Numbered from the stretch's first letter, positions 20,205 through 28,557 are shown. The stretch: DNA of 64,000 bases from Vibrio injensis (GCF_001895205.1 NZ_BDJF01000011.1:124001-188000), one strand, 5' to 3'. The notes: generated from the letters alone by a model not told the origin. Program-made: numbers and translations.

Positions 20205-20588
20205 TTAGTTAAGGCCACGTTCTGCTAACCATTGTTGCATCATACTAATTTCCTCTTCTTGTGCTGCAATGACCGCTTGTGCCAAAGCACGAATTTTAGG
20301 ATCGCTACCGTGCTCTAATACCACTTTCGCCATTTCAACCGCGCCTTCATGATGAGGAATCATCCCACGGACAAAATCCACATCGGCATCACCGGTAAAA
20401 TTGATGTTCATGGCTTGGTGCATTTGATCATTAATGGCCTGATAAGCTGCTACTGATGCTGATTGTACTGATGGTGAAGCCATCTTTGTATTGTGTTTGG
20501 CATGATGCTGGTGCCCATCGGTGGCTGCAAAAGTCACTGCACTAAACATCACCAAAACACTGGTCAATAATCTTGCTTTACGTAACAT
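20205..20588 (-). CDS. Periplasmic DUF305 (CopM-like) protein
   Basis: 127 residues with an N-terminal signal peptide (about 1-22), then a His/Met-rich stretch (DGHQHHAKHNTKM) and the DUF305 core: HQAMNINFTGD, the signature FVRGMIPHHEGAVEMAKVVLEHG (about 72-94) and a C-terminal EEEISMMQQW helix. DUF305 proteins are ferritin-like helical bundles; cyanobacterial CopM binds copper in the periplasm. The location just upstream of a CusRS-type system on the same strand supports a metal-response role. Confidence 0.85.
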   Translation of the reverse strand: MLRKARLLTSVLVMFSAVTFAATDGHQHHAKHNTKMASPSVQSASVAAYQAINDQMHQAMNINFTGDADVDFVRGMIPHHEGAVEMAKVVLEHGSDPKIRALAQAVIAAQEEEISMMQQWLAERGLN

Positions 20589-20723
20589 AAATACCTCAAC
20601 TTAATAAAAACTTAATGGAAATTTAGTCATTTCTTAACCACTAAACACACATGTAAACATGAGTTTGGTCGCTGGAATACACTGAGCGTAGTACAGCTTG
20701 CCTGTCAGCAACATGACCTCAAG

Positions 20724-20739
20724 ATTACATTTTTGTCAT
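20724..20739. promoter_or_regulatory. CusR/CopR-type operator candidate
   Basis: On the minus strand the 16-mer reads ATGACAAAAATGTAAT, i.e. TGACA-N4-TGTAA, close to the TGACA-N4-TGTCA core of the E. coli CusR box. It is 136 bp upstream of the DUF305 start on the side from which that gene is transcribed. Confidence 0.5.
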
Positions 20740-21011
20740 CTAAACAGAACCGTCACTCACTCATCATGCTGACGATCGTGATTCACTGGATAAAAAATTC
20801 ACTCCATAACCAGCTAAGTCTCTGTAAAACAGCGGGTATTTAGCATAGACAATCATCTTTTAAGCTAAAACAACTTTTCATTCACTGTTTTATGCCGTTT
20901 TTTAACATTAGTAACAATTGATCTTGTATTAATTGACCATCGGATAATAATAGTATGTTCAATCTCCCTAAACGGCTTGAGATGACAAACGGACCGTCTG
21001 TTCACACCCCG

Positions 21012-21042
21012 TAGATAATGTATCTAATGCGTTGAACGCATT
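21012..21042. promoter_or_regulatory. Two overlapping perfect palindromes upstream of the mdlAB promoter
   Basis: TAGATA-ATG-TATCTA (21012-21026) shares its last base with AATGCGTT-G-AACGCATT (21026-21042). Both are perfect. They end 15 bp before a TTGACA hexamer, a position suited to an activator or to a repressor pair. Confidence 0.55.
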
Positions 21043-21057
21043 GAATAACGCTGAATA

Positions 21058-21085
21058 TTGACAAAGAAACAACCACAACTAATAC
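21058..21085 (+). promoter_or_regulatory. Candidate sigma70 promoter for mdlAB
   Basis: A perfect TTGACA (21058-21063) is followed after 16 nt by TAATAC (21080-21085), a weak -10 with 3 of 6 matches. It would give a leader of about 170 nt before the mdlA GTG. Confidence 0.4.
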
Positions 21086-21218
21086 GCGTAAAAATCAGTC
21101 TGTGATTCCCCACATTATCTGCACGCTTTTGGTTGCTATTATTTCTGCGCCCTCAACGTCGCACGTTAGGAAAGCAAAATGTTTGAATCTCGACGCTATC
21201 AAATCATCAGGGAGGAGA

Positions 21219-21299
21219 ATGTCTCCAATCCCCCCAAACGCTATCGATAATTTAGGAGAATGTCGTGAAAATATTTTGGCATTTGCGCTGGTTTTTTAG
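21219..21299 (+). other. Possible 26-codon leader ORF overlapping mdlA
   Basis: An ATG at 21219 directly follows GGAGGAGA and opens a 26-codon frame (MSPIPPNAIDNLGECRENIL..., ending at TAG 21297-21299) that overlaps the first codons of mdlA in another frame. The 10-mer GGAGAATGTC around this start (21214-21223) is repeated exactly at 21255-21264 just before the mdlA GTG. The spacing of the Shine-Dalgarno sequence to the ATG is short, so translation is uncertain. Confidence 0.3.
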
Positions 21300-23007
21300 G
21301 CTACGCTGGCAACACTATTGCGGTTCTATTTTACTGTTCGTACTTATTTCAAGTATGCAGCTTATTACACCGAAAGCGGTTGGTCATATCGTGGATGGTA
21401 TCGTCGATAACACCATGACTCGCCATGAAATATTACAATGGCTGGGTGGACTCTTTGTGGTCATCCTTATTATCTATGGTTGTCGAATTCTCTGGCGTAT
21501 TTGGTTATTTGGTGCCAGTTTTGAACTGGGCAGTATTCTGCGTAATCGTCTCTATCAACACCTCTCACACCAGCCACCACGTTTTTTTGAACGCTATAAA
21601 ACCGGCGACCTCATGGCACGTGGCACCAATGACGTGAAAAATATAGTTATGACGGCAGGTGAAGGTGTGCTTACCGCGACAGATTCACTGATCACCGGTA
21701 TTGCTGTACTGATCATTATGAGTACTCAAATCAGTTGGAAGCTAACCCTAATGGCACTATTGCCTATGCCCTTTCTTGGATTGACGATTTTTTTCATTGT
21801 TCGCATCCTTCATCAGCGATTTAAAGTCGCTCAAGAAGCTTTCTCTGATATGTCCGACATGACTCAAGAGTCATTAAATGGTGTGCGTATGTTGCGGGCA
21901 TTTGGCCTAGAGAACCAAGAACAACAGCGCTTTGAGACGATGGTCAACGAAACTGGGGATAAAAATATTGCTGTTGCTCGTGTCGATGCACGGTTTGATC
22001 CGGCGATCCAATTAGCGATTGGCTTATCGTTTTTCATCAGTATCAGCGTCGGCGCTTACCTTGTTGAACAGCAGGAAATCAGTCTAGGCGATCTTACTGC
22101 ATTCACTATGTACCTCGGTCTGATGATCTGGCCGATGTTAGCATTTGCGTTTTTATTTAATATCTTAGAACGAGGTTCAGCCGCATGGGAGCGCTTGCAA
22201 GAAGTGTTTGATCTAGCCCCCAGCATCACTAGTGGCACTCATTCATTACCAAACAAAGCACAATCTCTGACAATTCATATCGAGCAATTTCATTGGGATG
22301 AACAACTTCCCGCTACTTTAGAACAGTGTCATATCGTTCTAAAACCCGGGGCTATGTTGGGTATTGCTGGCCCAGTGGGCAGCGGTAAATCGACCTTAGT
22401 CGCCTTACTACTGCGGCAACAAGAGTTACAACATGGGGAGATTCGTTATGGTGATGTGCGGATAAAAGAAGCCAAATTGGATCAATGGCGCAGTAAATTT
22501 GCCGTGGTGAGCCAATCGCCTTTTCTATTCTCTCGTTCGATATTTGACAATATTGCCCTAGGTTGTCCGAGCGCCACTCAGGAAGAGGTTTATCGAGCGG
22601 CACAACTGGCTTGTATTCATGACGATATTTTGAAGTTTCCGGCGGGTTACGATACCGAGGTTGGAGAAAAAGGCATCACGTTATCTGGAGGGCAAAAACA
22701 GCGCATCGCGATCGCACGTGCGATGTTATTGAATGCTGAAATATTGATTCTCGATGATGCATTATCAGCGGTGGATGGACGTACTGAGCATACCATCTTG
22801 CGTAACCTTGCAACGAGTAACCAGCAGCAATCTTTGATTATCATCGCTCACCGCTTAACGGCTTTGGAAAAAGCCGATGAAATTATTGTCCTTAACCATG
22901 GAAAAATAGCCGAACGCGGTCGGCATCAGTCATTGCTTGCCAATCACGCTTGGTATGCAGAAATGTATCAATATCAACAGTTGGCTCAAGCGATTGAGGG
23001 AGAATAA
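21265..23007 (+). CDS. mdlA: ABC exporter half-transporter, MdlA-like
   Basis: 580 residues: a six-helix type IV exporter membrane domain (about 1-310) and a nucleotide-binding domain with Walker A GPVGSGKST (about 369-377), signature LSGGQKQR (about 474) and Walker B ILILDDALSAVD (about 493-504). The residue after the Walker B Asp is Asp, not the catalytic Glu, so this subunit probably contributes the degenerate ATP site of a heterodimer. The GTG start is chosen because AGGAG ends 6 nt upstream. It lies 2 bp from mdlB. Substrate unknown; MdlAB-like pumps are multidrug-type exporters. Confidence 0.88.
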   Translation: MKIFWHLRWFFRLRWQHYCGSILLFVLISSMQLITPKAVGHIVDGIVDNTMTRHEILQWLGGLFVVILIIYGCRILWRIWLFGASFELGSILRNRLYQHLSHQPPRFFERYKTGDLMARGTNDVKNIVMTAGEGVLTATDSLITGIAVLIIMSTQISWKLTLMALLPMPFLGLTIFFIVRILHQRFKVAQEAFSDMSDMTQESLNGVRMLRAFGLENQEQQRFETMVNETGDKNIAVARVDARFDPAIQLAIGLSFFISISVGAYLVEQQEISLGDLTAFTMYLGLMIWPMLAFAFLFNILERGSAAWERLQEVFDLAPSITSGTHSLPNKAQSLTIHIEQFHWDEQLPATLEQCHIVLKPGAMLGIAGPVGSGKSTLVALLLRQQELQHGEIRYGDVRIKEAKLDQWRSKFAVVSQSPFLFSRSIFDNIALGCPSATQEEVYRAAQLACIHDDILKFPAGYDTEVGEKGITLSGGQKQRIAIARAMLLNAEILILDDALSAVDGRTEHTILRNLATSNQQQSLIIIAHRLTALEKADEIIVLNHGKIAERGRHQSLLANHAWYAEMYQYQQLAQAIEGE

Positions 23008-23009
23008 AC

Positions 23010-24779
23010 ATGAGAAAGCAAACCATAAAACGCCTGTTTACTTACCCTCTTTCACAGCCCAAACCGATGATCATTGGTCTGTTGTTTTTATTCATCGCCG
23101 CAGTAGCGAATGCGGGCGGGCCTTGGCTTATCCAACACTTTATCGATGAACACATTGCTAAAGGAGATTATTCGCAGCAAGCGTTAACTCTATTAGCGGC
23201 GGGTTACCTTGGTCTTACCCTGTGCTCAGCACTCTTTCAGTATCTGCAAAGTATTCAATTTAATATTGTCGCCACAGGGGTGATTAAAACCATTCGAAAA
23301 CAAGCGTTTAACAGTGTCCTTCGACAGCCCCTTGCTGCATTTGATTATACTCCAACCGGCAAGCTCGTCTCACGGTTAACCAACGACACCGAATCGCTAC
23401 AGCAATTTTATGAATTGCTGATCGCTTCAGTGATCAGAAATATGGTGATGATCTCTGTGATGCTGGTAGTGATGTGGCTACTCAGTTGGCAGCTCACATT
23501 AGTGGTACTGGTTCTTTTACCTATCGTCGTTGGATTTATGTTTCTTTTCCAAAAGCTCAGCACCCCCGCATACCGAGTCATGCGAGATCTTCTGACCGAT
23601 ATTAATGGCAATATGAGTGAATCGATTCAAGGCATGAGTGTGATTCAGTTAATGCGCCAAGAACAACGTTTTAACCAACAGTTCAAGCAACTGACTGCCG
23701 AGCATTTCAATGCTGGTAAAAAGGTGATTACCTTAAATGGCATTCTTCTTCGTCCATTAATGGATCTGTTGGCTGGTATAGCGTTATTGACCTTAGTGGC
23801 TATCTTTGGTTTTAGTGGCACTGAATTGATCGGTGTTGGTGTGCTTTACGCCTTTATTAGTTACCTCGGACGAATAACCGAACCGCTAATCGAAATGACC
23901 CAACAATTAGCGTTATTACAGCAAGCCTTAGTTGCCAGTGAACGAATTTTTGAGATGATCGATGCGCCACAACAAACCTACGGAACAGATAACCGACCAC
24001 TGGCCAGTGGTGCGATCAGCTTCAATAACCTTTCATTCAGTTACGATGGTAAACAAACTGTACTCAAACAGATTAACTTGACGATTCCTCATCAAAACTT
24101 TGTCGCTTTAGTTGGCCATACGGGCAGTGGCAAAAGCACCATCGCTTCATTATTGATGGGCTTTTATCCTGTAGAACACAATGCATTATTAATTGATGGA
24201 AGATCTATCGATAGCTTAGATAAAGCAGTATTAAGGCAAGACATCGCTATGGTGCAACAAGATCCTCATGTTTTGCCCTCATCCGTACGTGATAACGTGG
24301 CTCTTGGACGCAAGATCAGTGATGAATCAATTTGGCGAGCGTTACATCAAGTTGGGTTAGCTGAACAAATTCAACATTATCCCGAACAATTAGAGACTTT
24401 ATTGGGACAAGGCCAAACTAACCTCTCGGCAGGACAAAAACAGTTATTAGCTATGGCTCGAGTCTTAGTTGCTAAACCTAAGGTACTTATCTTAGACGAA
24501 GCAACAGCCAATATTGATTCAGGAACGGAAGCATTAATTCAACGTAGTCTCCATGCATTACGTCATGACATGACCTTAGTGGTGATTGCCCACCGCCTAT
24601 CAACCATTATGGAAGCCGATAAGATTGTAGTTTTGCATCATGGTGAACTGGTCGAACAAGGCTCACATCAAGAATTACTGGCTCAAAAAGGACGTTACGC
24701 ACAAATGTATAAAATGCAGCAAGTAGGTGAACATCTTCGTGATATTGAGCATCAAACACCTCTCGAACCAGTTTGCTAA
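23010..24779 (+). CDS. mdlB: ABC exporter half-transporter, MdlB-like
   Basis: 589 residues: six-helix membrane domain (about 1-315) and nucleotide-binding domain with Walker A GHTGSGKST (about 369), signature LSAGQKQ, canonical Walker B VLILDEATANID and the H-loop AHRLSTI. Unlike its partner it keeps the catalytic Glu. It starts 2 bp after the mdlA stop, which fits a stoichiometric heterodimer. Inner membrane; ATP-driven export of an unknown, probably amphipathic, substrate. Confidence 0.9.
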   Translation: MRKQTIKRLFTYPLSQPKPMIIGLLFLFIAAVANAGGPWLIQHFIDEHIAKGDYSQQALTLLAAGYLGLTLCSALFQYLQSIQFNIVATGVIKTIRKQAFNSVLRQPLAAFDYTPTGKLVSRLTNDTESLQQFYELLIASVIRNMVMISVMLVVMWLLSWQLTLVVLVLLPIVVGFMFLFQKLSTPAYRVMRDLLTDINGNMSESIQGMSVIQLMRQEQRFNQQFKQLTAEHFNAGKKVITLNGILLRPLMDLLAGIALLTLVAIFGFSGTELIGVGVLYAFISYLGRITEPLIEMTQQLALLQQALVASERIFEMIDAPQQTYGTDNRPLASGAISFNNLSFSYDGKQTVLKQINLTIPHQNFVALVGHTGSGKSTIASLLMGFYPVEHNALLIDGRSIDSLDKAVLRQDIAMVQQDPHVLPSSVRDNVALGRKISDESIWRALHQVGLAEQIQHYPEQLETLLGQGQTNLSAGQKQLLAMARVLVAKPKVLILDEATANIDSGTEALIQRSLHALRHDMTLVVIAHRLSTIMEADKIVVLHHGELVEQGSHQELLAQKGRYAQMYKMQQVGEHLRDIEHQTPLEPVC

Positions 24780-24783
24780 TCCT

Positions 24784-24814
24784 ATGCAGCCTCGATCACC
24801 AATCGAAGCTGCAT
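24784..24814 (+). terminator. Terminator after mdlAB
   Basis: ATGCAGCCTCGAT (24784-24796) pairs with ATCGAAGCTGCAT (24802-24814) with one mismatch and a 5-nt loop. CGCCATTTTCC follows. It begins 5 bp after the mdlB stop. Confidence 0.6.
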
Positions 24815-25009
24815 CGCCATTTTCCTCGTCAAGTAATCCAACATATTCCCTTTCATCGAATCGCGACTGAAACACACCATCACTAATGACAAAATACTCG
24901 CTATCTTATCAATGATTACGGTATGATAGTCGGCTGTCATGATGACTCACCGTTCAGCTCAAAACCCAATCGGAAGGATAGATCACCTTAAGTAAAGCAG
25001 TTGTATGAT

Positions 25010-25561
25010 ATGTCTATGAACGCAGATAAATTTATGAATGTATTTCGCCTCCCCGGCTCAATACAAGTTCGTATAGGTCAATGGCAGTCGACCTTTCGTG
25101 GTACTTCCGATATTGTTTTACACCAAGCACTGACGATACGTAACCAACAGTATCGCCAAACTAACTTTTTGCCTCGAGGGTGGTGTTTAACGCCATTTTC
25201 TGTCGAGGACATTTCTATTACCCGTCATGGTAAATACATCCAAACAACGATGCTCACTATGATCGATCGAAAAGTAGCTTATAAACGAATTTATCTGTCC
25301 AATTTACCTCTTGAGCAAGCTGAACCGACTTTACGTGCGTTTAAAACCGAGTGGATTAAGCAATACAACCTTGTACTGAACAAATATAATCAACAACAGA
25401 AAAAACAGTTTATCCGTTTTGCGCAAGAAGAACTGGAAACCCTCTACCCCTCGATACCGAAAGGACAATTTAACTCGGCATTGTGGAATCGCATAGTACG
25501 TTCAGAATTAGGTTCTGAGAAAACACAGACCAATCCATATTTTGTGAAAAGCTCTGGTTAA
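25010..25561 (+). CDS. Hypothetical protein
   Basis: About 183 residues, not recognised. It is basic and mixed alpha/beta, without signal peptide or membrane helix. Features: QVRIGQWQSTFRGTSDIVLHQALTIRNQQYRQ near the N-terminus and a helical, Lys/Gln-rich C-terminal third (NKYNQQQKKQFIRFAQEELETLYPSIPKG). Possible starts are ATG 25010 or 25016; a TTG at 25001 is also in frame, and none has a strong ribosome-binding site. It is convergent with the small LexA-box gene. It may be a family restricted to vibrios. Confidence 0.65.
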   Translation: MSMNADKFMNVFRLPGSIQVRIGQWQSTFRGTSDIVLHQALTIRNQQYRQTNFLPRGWCLTPFSVEDISITRHGKYIQTTMLTMIDRKVAYKRIYLSNLPLEQAEPTLRAFKTEWIKQYNLVLNKYNQQQKKQFIRFAQEELETLYPSIPKGQFNSALWNRIVRSELGSEKTQTNPYFVKSSG

Positions 25562-25611
25562 TCAAAACGTTTTGCAGTAAACCATTAACGTGAAGGGTAG
25601 AAAGTCAGTGA

Positions 25612-25639
25612 TCCACTCAACCTTAACAGGCTGAGTGGA
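25612..25639. terminator. Hairpin between two convergent hypothetical genes
   Basis: TCCACTCA / TGAGTGGA (8 bp) continues after one mismatch into CCT/AGG with a TAAC loop. No clear U-tract on either side, so termination efficiency is uncertain. Confidence 0.45.
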
Positions 25640-25647
25640 ATACAAGA

Positions 25648-25872
25648 TCAGTGTTGTATACCTGAAGGGTTATGACTAAATTCGGTTTGTTGATAAATAT
25701 CAGCCAGTGCTTTGACTTTGTTGGCTCTGGCTTTTCGACGCCGTTTGGGTTCGAACTCTTGCTCAACGTGTTTTAACGTTTGCTCATGTTCTTTGGCTGA
25801 TTGAATGAACTCAGGGTTTGATATCGCCTGTTGGCGTAGGCGGTTAACGCGTTCTAATGTTTCCCACAACAT
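25648..25872 (-). CDS. Small basic protein under LexA-like control (candidate SOS gene)
   Basis: 74 residues, not recognised. An N-terminal helix (LWETLERVNRLRQQ) is followed by SNPEFIQSAKEHEQTLKHVEQEFEP, then a strongly basic KRRRKARANK patch (about 43-52) and a polar tail. No signal peptide or membrane segment. AAGGAGGT lies 5 nt before the ATG, one of the best ribosome-binding sites in the window, which supports real translation. The promoter has TTGACA and TATGCT and is bracketed by two CTG-N10-CAG palindromes. Strong translation, LexA-type control and a basic patch suggest a nucleic-acid- or protein-binding DNA-damage response factor, but the function is unknown. It does not resemble SulA, DinI, YebG or RecX. 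Confidence 0.75.
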   Translation of the reverse strand: MLWETLERVNRLRQQAISNPEFIQSAKEHEQTLKHVEQEFEPKRRRKARANKVKALADIYQQTEFSHNPSGIQH

Positions 25873-25888
25873 AGAGACCTCCTTACCA

Positions 25889-25904
25889 CTGGTTATATAA
25901 CCAG
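25889..25904. promoter_or_regulatory. LexA-like box 2 at the start of the small gene's transcript
   Basis: Perfect 16-bp palindrome CTGGTTATATAACCAG, i.e. CTG-N10-CAG with a TATATA centre. It overlaps the end of the -10 hexamer by two bases and lies 17 bp upstream of the start codon. LexA bound here would block transcription. Confidence 0.65.
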
Positions 25905-25930
25905 CATAGCTCAGCCTCTAAGCTTGTCAA
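25903..25930 (-). promoter_or_regulatory. Sigma70 promoter of the small SOS-type gene
   Basis: Minus strand: perfect -35 TTGACA (complement of 25925-25930), 16-nt spacer, -10 TATGCT (complement of 25903-25908). It is flanked on both sides by LexA-like boxes. Confidence 0.7.
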
Positions 25931-25935
25931 GCGCA

Positions 25936-25959
25936 AATACTGTTATTATGCACAGTATT
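25936..25959. promoter_or_regulatory. LexA-like (SOS) box 1
   Basis: AATACTGT-N8-ACAGTATT, perfect 8-bp arms. The core TACTGT-N8-ACAGTA has exactly the flanks and spacing of the gammaproteobacterial LexA consensus (TACTG-TA repeats-CAGTA). It lies 5 bp upstream of the -35 hexamer of the small gene. Confidence 0.8.
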
Positions 25960-25991
25960 TACACTTTTTTACGCTTAAAACTCTATTTTAC

Positions 25992-26690
25992 TCATGCTTT
26001 ATCGATAGTTTGCTTATGAAGCAAAGATTGAGTAACCTTTTGATGATGAAGTAAATATTCATCTAGGCCCGCTTTACGTAGATGACAAGCAGGACAAACG
26101 CCACAGCCGTCACCGATAATGCCGTTGTAACAGGTCAGCGTTTCGTTACGCACTAAATCCAAAGCTTGATACTGATCGGCTAACGCCCATGTTTCTGCTT
26201 TATTTAGCCACATTAAAGGGGTACGAATGGTTAATTGACGATCCATACCTTGCACCAAAGCATGGTTCATCGCTTTGACAAAATCATTTCGACAATCCGG
26301 ATACCCTGAAAAATCGGTCTCACACACTCCAGTGATGATCGTCTCTGCGCCAATTTGGTAAGCGTAAATACCCGCTAAAGTCAGAAACAAAATATTGCGT
26401 CCCGGAACAAAGGAATTGGGCAAACCGTTGGCCTGCAATTCATGAGAGACCGGAATATCATCGCGAGTCAGTGAACTGATCGCCAGTTCATTCAACAAGC
26501 CAACATCCATCACTTTATGTGCTTTTACGCCCAATTTGAGTGCTAATTGTTGAGCGACTTCAATTTCAAGTTTGTGTCGCTGTCCATAATCAAACGTTAT
26601 CGCATGAACTTCCTCAAACTCTTGCAAAGCTTGCACCAAACAAGTGGTGGAGTCTTGCCCACCACTGAATACCACGACCGCTCTATTCAT
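25992..26690 (-). CDS. queC: 7-cyano-7-deazaguanine synthase QueC
   Basis: 232 residues. The PP-loop ATPase motif FSGGQDSTT (about 8-16) adenylates the substrate. A Cys cluster near the C-terminus ([16 protein letters not shown]) binds zinc. QueC converts 7-carboxy-7-deazaguanine and ammonia to preQ0 in the queuosine pathway. It lies 11 bp downstream of queE on the same strand, so the two consecutive pathway enzymes form an operon. Length is normal. Confidence 0.96.
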   Translation of the reverse strand: MNRAVVVFSGGQDSTTCLVQALQEFEEVHAITFDYGQRHKLEIEVAQQLALKLGVKAHKVMDVGLLNELAISSLTRDDIPVSHELQANGLPNSFVPGRNILFLTLAGIYAYQIGAETIITGVCETDFSGYPDCRNDFVKAMNHALVQGMDRQLTIRTPLMWLNKAETWALADQYQALDLVRNETLTCYNGIIGDGCGVCPACHLRKAGLDEYLLHHQKVTQSLLHKQTIDKA

Positions 26691-26701
26691 GTTGGATTCC
26701 C

Positions 26702-27376
26702 TTAAGCAATATTTAAGTATTTATGGGTTTGGATCGATAAACGCCAGTTACGAGCAATACAAGTCTCTATGCATAACTGGGTTGCCCGTGGTTTTTGACT
26801 GATCGGCTGTAAAGCAATAATGGTATCAGCACTGACCGTGACTTGCTCTAATAGCGCCTCTAATTGGGCGATGTCTTTTTCTGTCCCCACTGGGTGCTTG
26901 ATCTCATTGGCTCTTTGCAGCGCCGACGGCACAATTGACAACTTACCTTTCATTGCAATCTTAGGTGACACTGTCACCCAAGTCTTCACACTGGCTTTAA
27001 CCTCAAACGTACCACTGGTTTCAATTTGACATTGACAACCTATCGCTTCAAATGCCTCCGTCAACGGAACAAGATCATAAAGGCAAGGTTCACCACCTGT
27101 GATCACAATATGTTTGGCTGTATAGCCTTGCTGCTGATATTGAGCGATGATCTGCTCCGCAGAGCCTTGACACCATGTTGGACTATCGCCTTGTTTGGCA
27201 ATGATTTGATCGAAACTACGCTGATCTTGTGGCTCTGCATCCCAAGTTTGCTTAGTATCACACCAAGCACAACCTACTGGACATTGTTGAAGACGTACGA
27301 ATACCGCTGGGACACCAGTGAAAACGCCTTCCCCTTGGATGGTTTCAAATATTTCATTCACTTTGTACAAAGTCAT
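26702..27376 (-). CDS. queE: 7-carboxy-7-deazaguanine synthase QueE (radical SAM)
   Basis: 224 residues. The radical SAM cluster motif is C-x3-C-x2-C (CPVGCAWC, about 32-39), preceded by [20 protein letters not shown] and followed by the SAM-binding [11 protein letters not shown]. QueE makes the deazaguanine ring of CDG from carboxytetrahydropterin, the step before QueC. First gene of a queE-queC operon. No preQ1 riboswitch is recognisable upstream. Confidence 0.96.
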   Translation of the reverse strand: MTLYKVNEIFETIQGEGVFTGVPAVFVRLQQCPVGCAWCDTKQTWDAEPQDQRSFDQIIAKQGDSPTWCQGSAEQIIAQYQQQGYTAKHIVITGGEPCLYDLVPLTEAFEAIGCQCQIETSGTFEVKASVKTWVTVSPKIAMKGKLSIVPSALQRANEIKHPVGTEKDIAQLEALLEQVTVSADTIIALQPISQKPRATQLCIETCIARNWRLSIQTHKYLNIA

Positions 27377-27703
27377 TGGCCTATATTTGCGCTGATAAAA
27401 CGTTAGGTCGCAGACCTTAATAGATGCTCAACTTGAGGTCAATTTAAACCCGCCGATCATCAATAATTTCTCTTTTTAGGCACTGATCTCTTCCTACTTG
27501 AAGCGACGTTAGTGTTAACCGCATAACGTTCGTTCACCTAGCTCAATCACACCCTTTCTATAAACTGACTTTAGATTTTCATAAAAAACACGTATCTTGT
27601 CATACTTTCAAGCCAAGCGATTTATCCGTTACACGATGGCAAATGTGCTAAAAACGATAAATCCAGCGGTAACTCTCTTTTTAGTCATTTTATTAGGTAA
27701 CAC
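27377..27703. other. Divergent intergenic region queE/yidA
   Basis: 327 bp without a gene; AT-rich. It must hold the promoters of queEC and yidA. A short imperfect hairpin (TTAGGTC / GACCTTAA around 27409-27425) is the only structure I see. No riboswitch or operator can be named. Confidence 0.4.
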
Positions 27704-28510
27704 ATGTATAAATTGATCGCACTCGATATGGATGGCACCTTACTCAATAGCCAAAAGCAGATTTCTCTACGCACTCAACAAGCGATAGCCAAAGCCCGCG
27801 AGCAAGGGATAAAAGTGGTCCTCGCTTCTGGTCGCCCACTCGCGGGGATGCAAGATAAACTCGAGTTTTTAAACCTCACCTCAGATCAAGACTATGTATT
27901 GCATTACAACGGTTCGATGGTGCAAAACGTCGGTACGGGGGAAGTTATCTATCAACAAATTATTGATGGCCGCTTGGCTAAACGGGTCGCACAATTAGCC
28001 AAAGAGCTGGGCGTTAACACCCATGCATTTAGTCAAATTCATGGTTTGATCACCCCGAAAATCAGCCAATATACTGAAGTTGAAGCGACTATAAATGGCA
28101 TTTCCATCACTGAGATGGACTTTGACCAGTTGGAAGATGATCATCCGATCATCAAAGCAATGATTGTCGCAGAGCCAGCAGTGTTAACCGCAACCATCGC
28201 GAAAATTCCGGCTGAGTTCTATCGAGATTTCACGATTGTACAAAGTGCGGCATTCTTTGTTGAATTTCTTAATCCTAAAAGCAATAAAGGGATTGGCGTA
28301 AAAGCGATTGCTGAACACTTAGGCATTCAGGCCTCTGAAGTGATGTGTATGGGGGATGCTGAAAACGATCACCATATGTTGCAATATGCAGGACTCGGTA
28401 TTGCCATGGACAATGCTATGGAAGAAACAAAACGCATCGCGGACCATATTACCTTGAGCAATGATCAAGACGGTGTTGCTGTTGCGATTGAGCAGTTTGC
28501 TTTACGTTAA
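27704..28510 (+). CDS. yidA: Cof-type HAD sugar phosphatase YidA
   Basis: 268 residues, colinear with E. coli YidA (270). HAD motif I is LDMDGTLLNS (about 7-16), motif II ASGRP, motif III the Lys region SNKGIGVKAIAEHLG and motif IV GDAENDHHMLQYAG. The class IIB cap lies between motifs II and III. YidA dephosphorylates sugar phosphates such as erythrose 4-phosphate in vitro. Single gene with a strong terminator. Confidence 0.9.
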   Translation: MYKLIALDMDGTLLNSQKQISLRTQQAIAKAREQGIKVVLASGRPLAGMQDKLEFLNLTSDQDYVLHYNGSMVQNVGTGEVIYQQIIDGRLAKRVAQLAKELGVNTHAFSQIHGLITPKISQYTEVEATINGISITEMDFDQLEDDHPIIKAMIVAEPAVLTATIAKIPAEFYRDFTIVQSAAFFVEFLNPKSNKGIGVKAIAEHLGIQASEVMCMGDAENDHHMLQYAGLGIAMDNAMEETKRIADHITLSNDQDGVAVAIEQFALR

Positions 28511-28521
28511 GAAACACCATT

Positions 28522-28557
28522 TAAAAACCCCCTTATTAAATGATTCGGGGGTTTTTA
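28522..28557. terminator. Terminator between yidA and the siroheme gene
   Basis: 11-bp stem TAAAAACCCCC / GGGGGTTTTTA with a 14-nt loop, T-rich on both ends; serves two convergent genes. Confidence 0.9.

Larger units (their letters stand above)
20589..21218. other. Long intergenic regulatory region between DUF305 and mdlA
   Basis: About 630 bp without a convincing gene. It holds a CusR-like box (20724-20739), two abutting palindromes (21012-21042) and a TTGACA-type promoter (21058-21085), listed separately. The rest is AT-rich and shows no tRNA or known riboswitch that I can recognise. Confidence 0.5.

Noticed and set aside
27377..27703. preQ1 riboswitch upstream of queE
   Set aside because: No conserved preQ1-I or preQ1-II core is visible; only a 5-bp hairpin.
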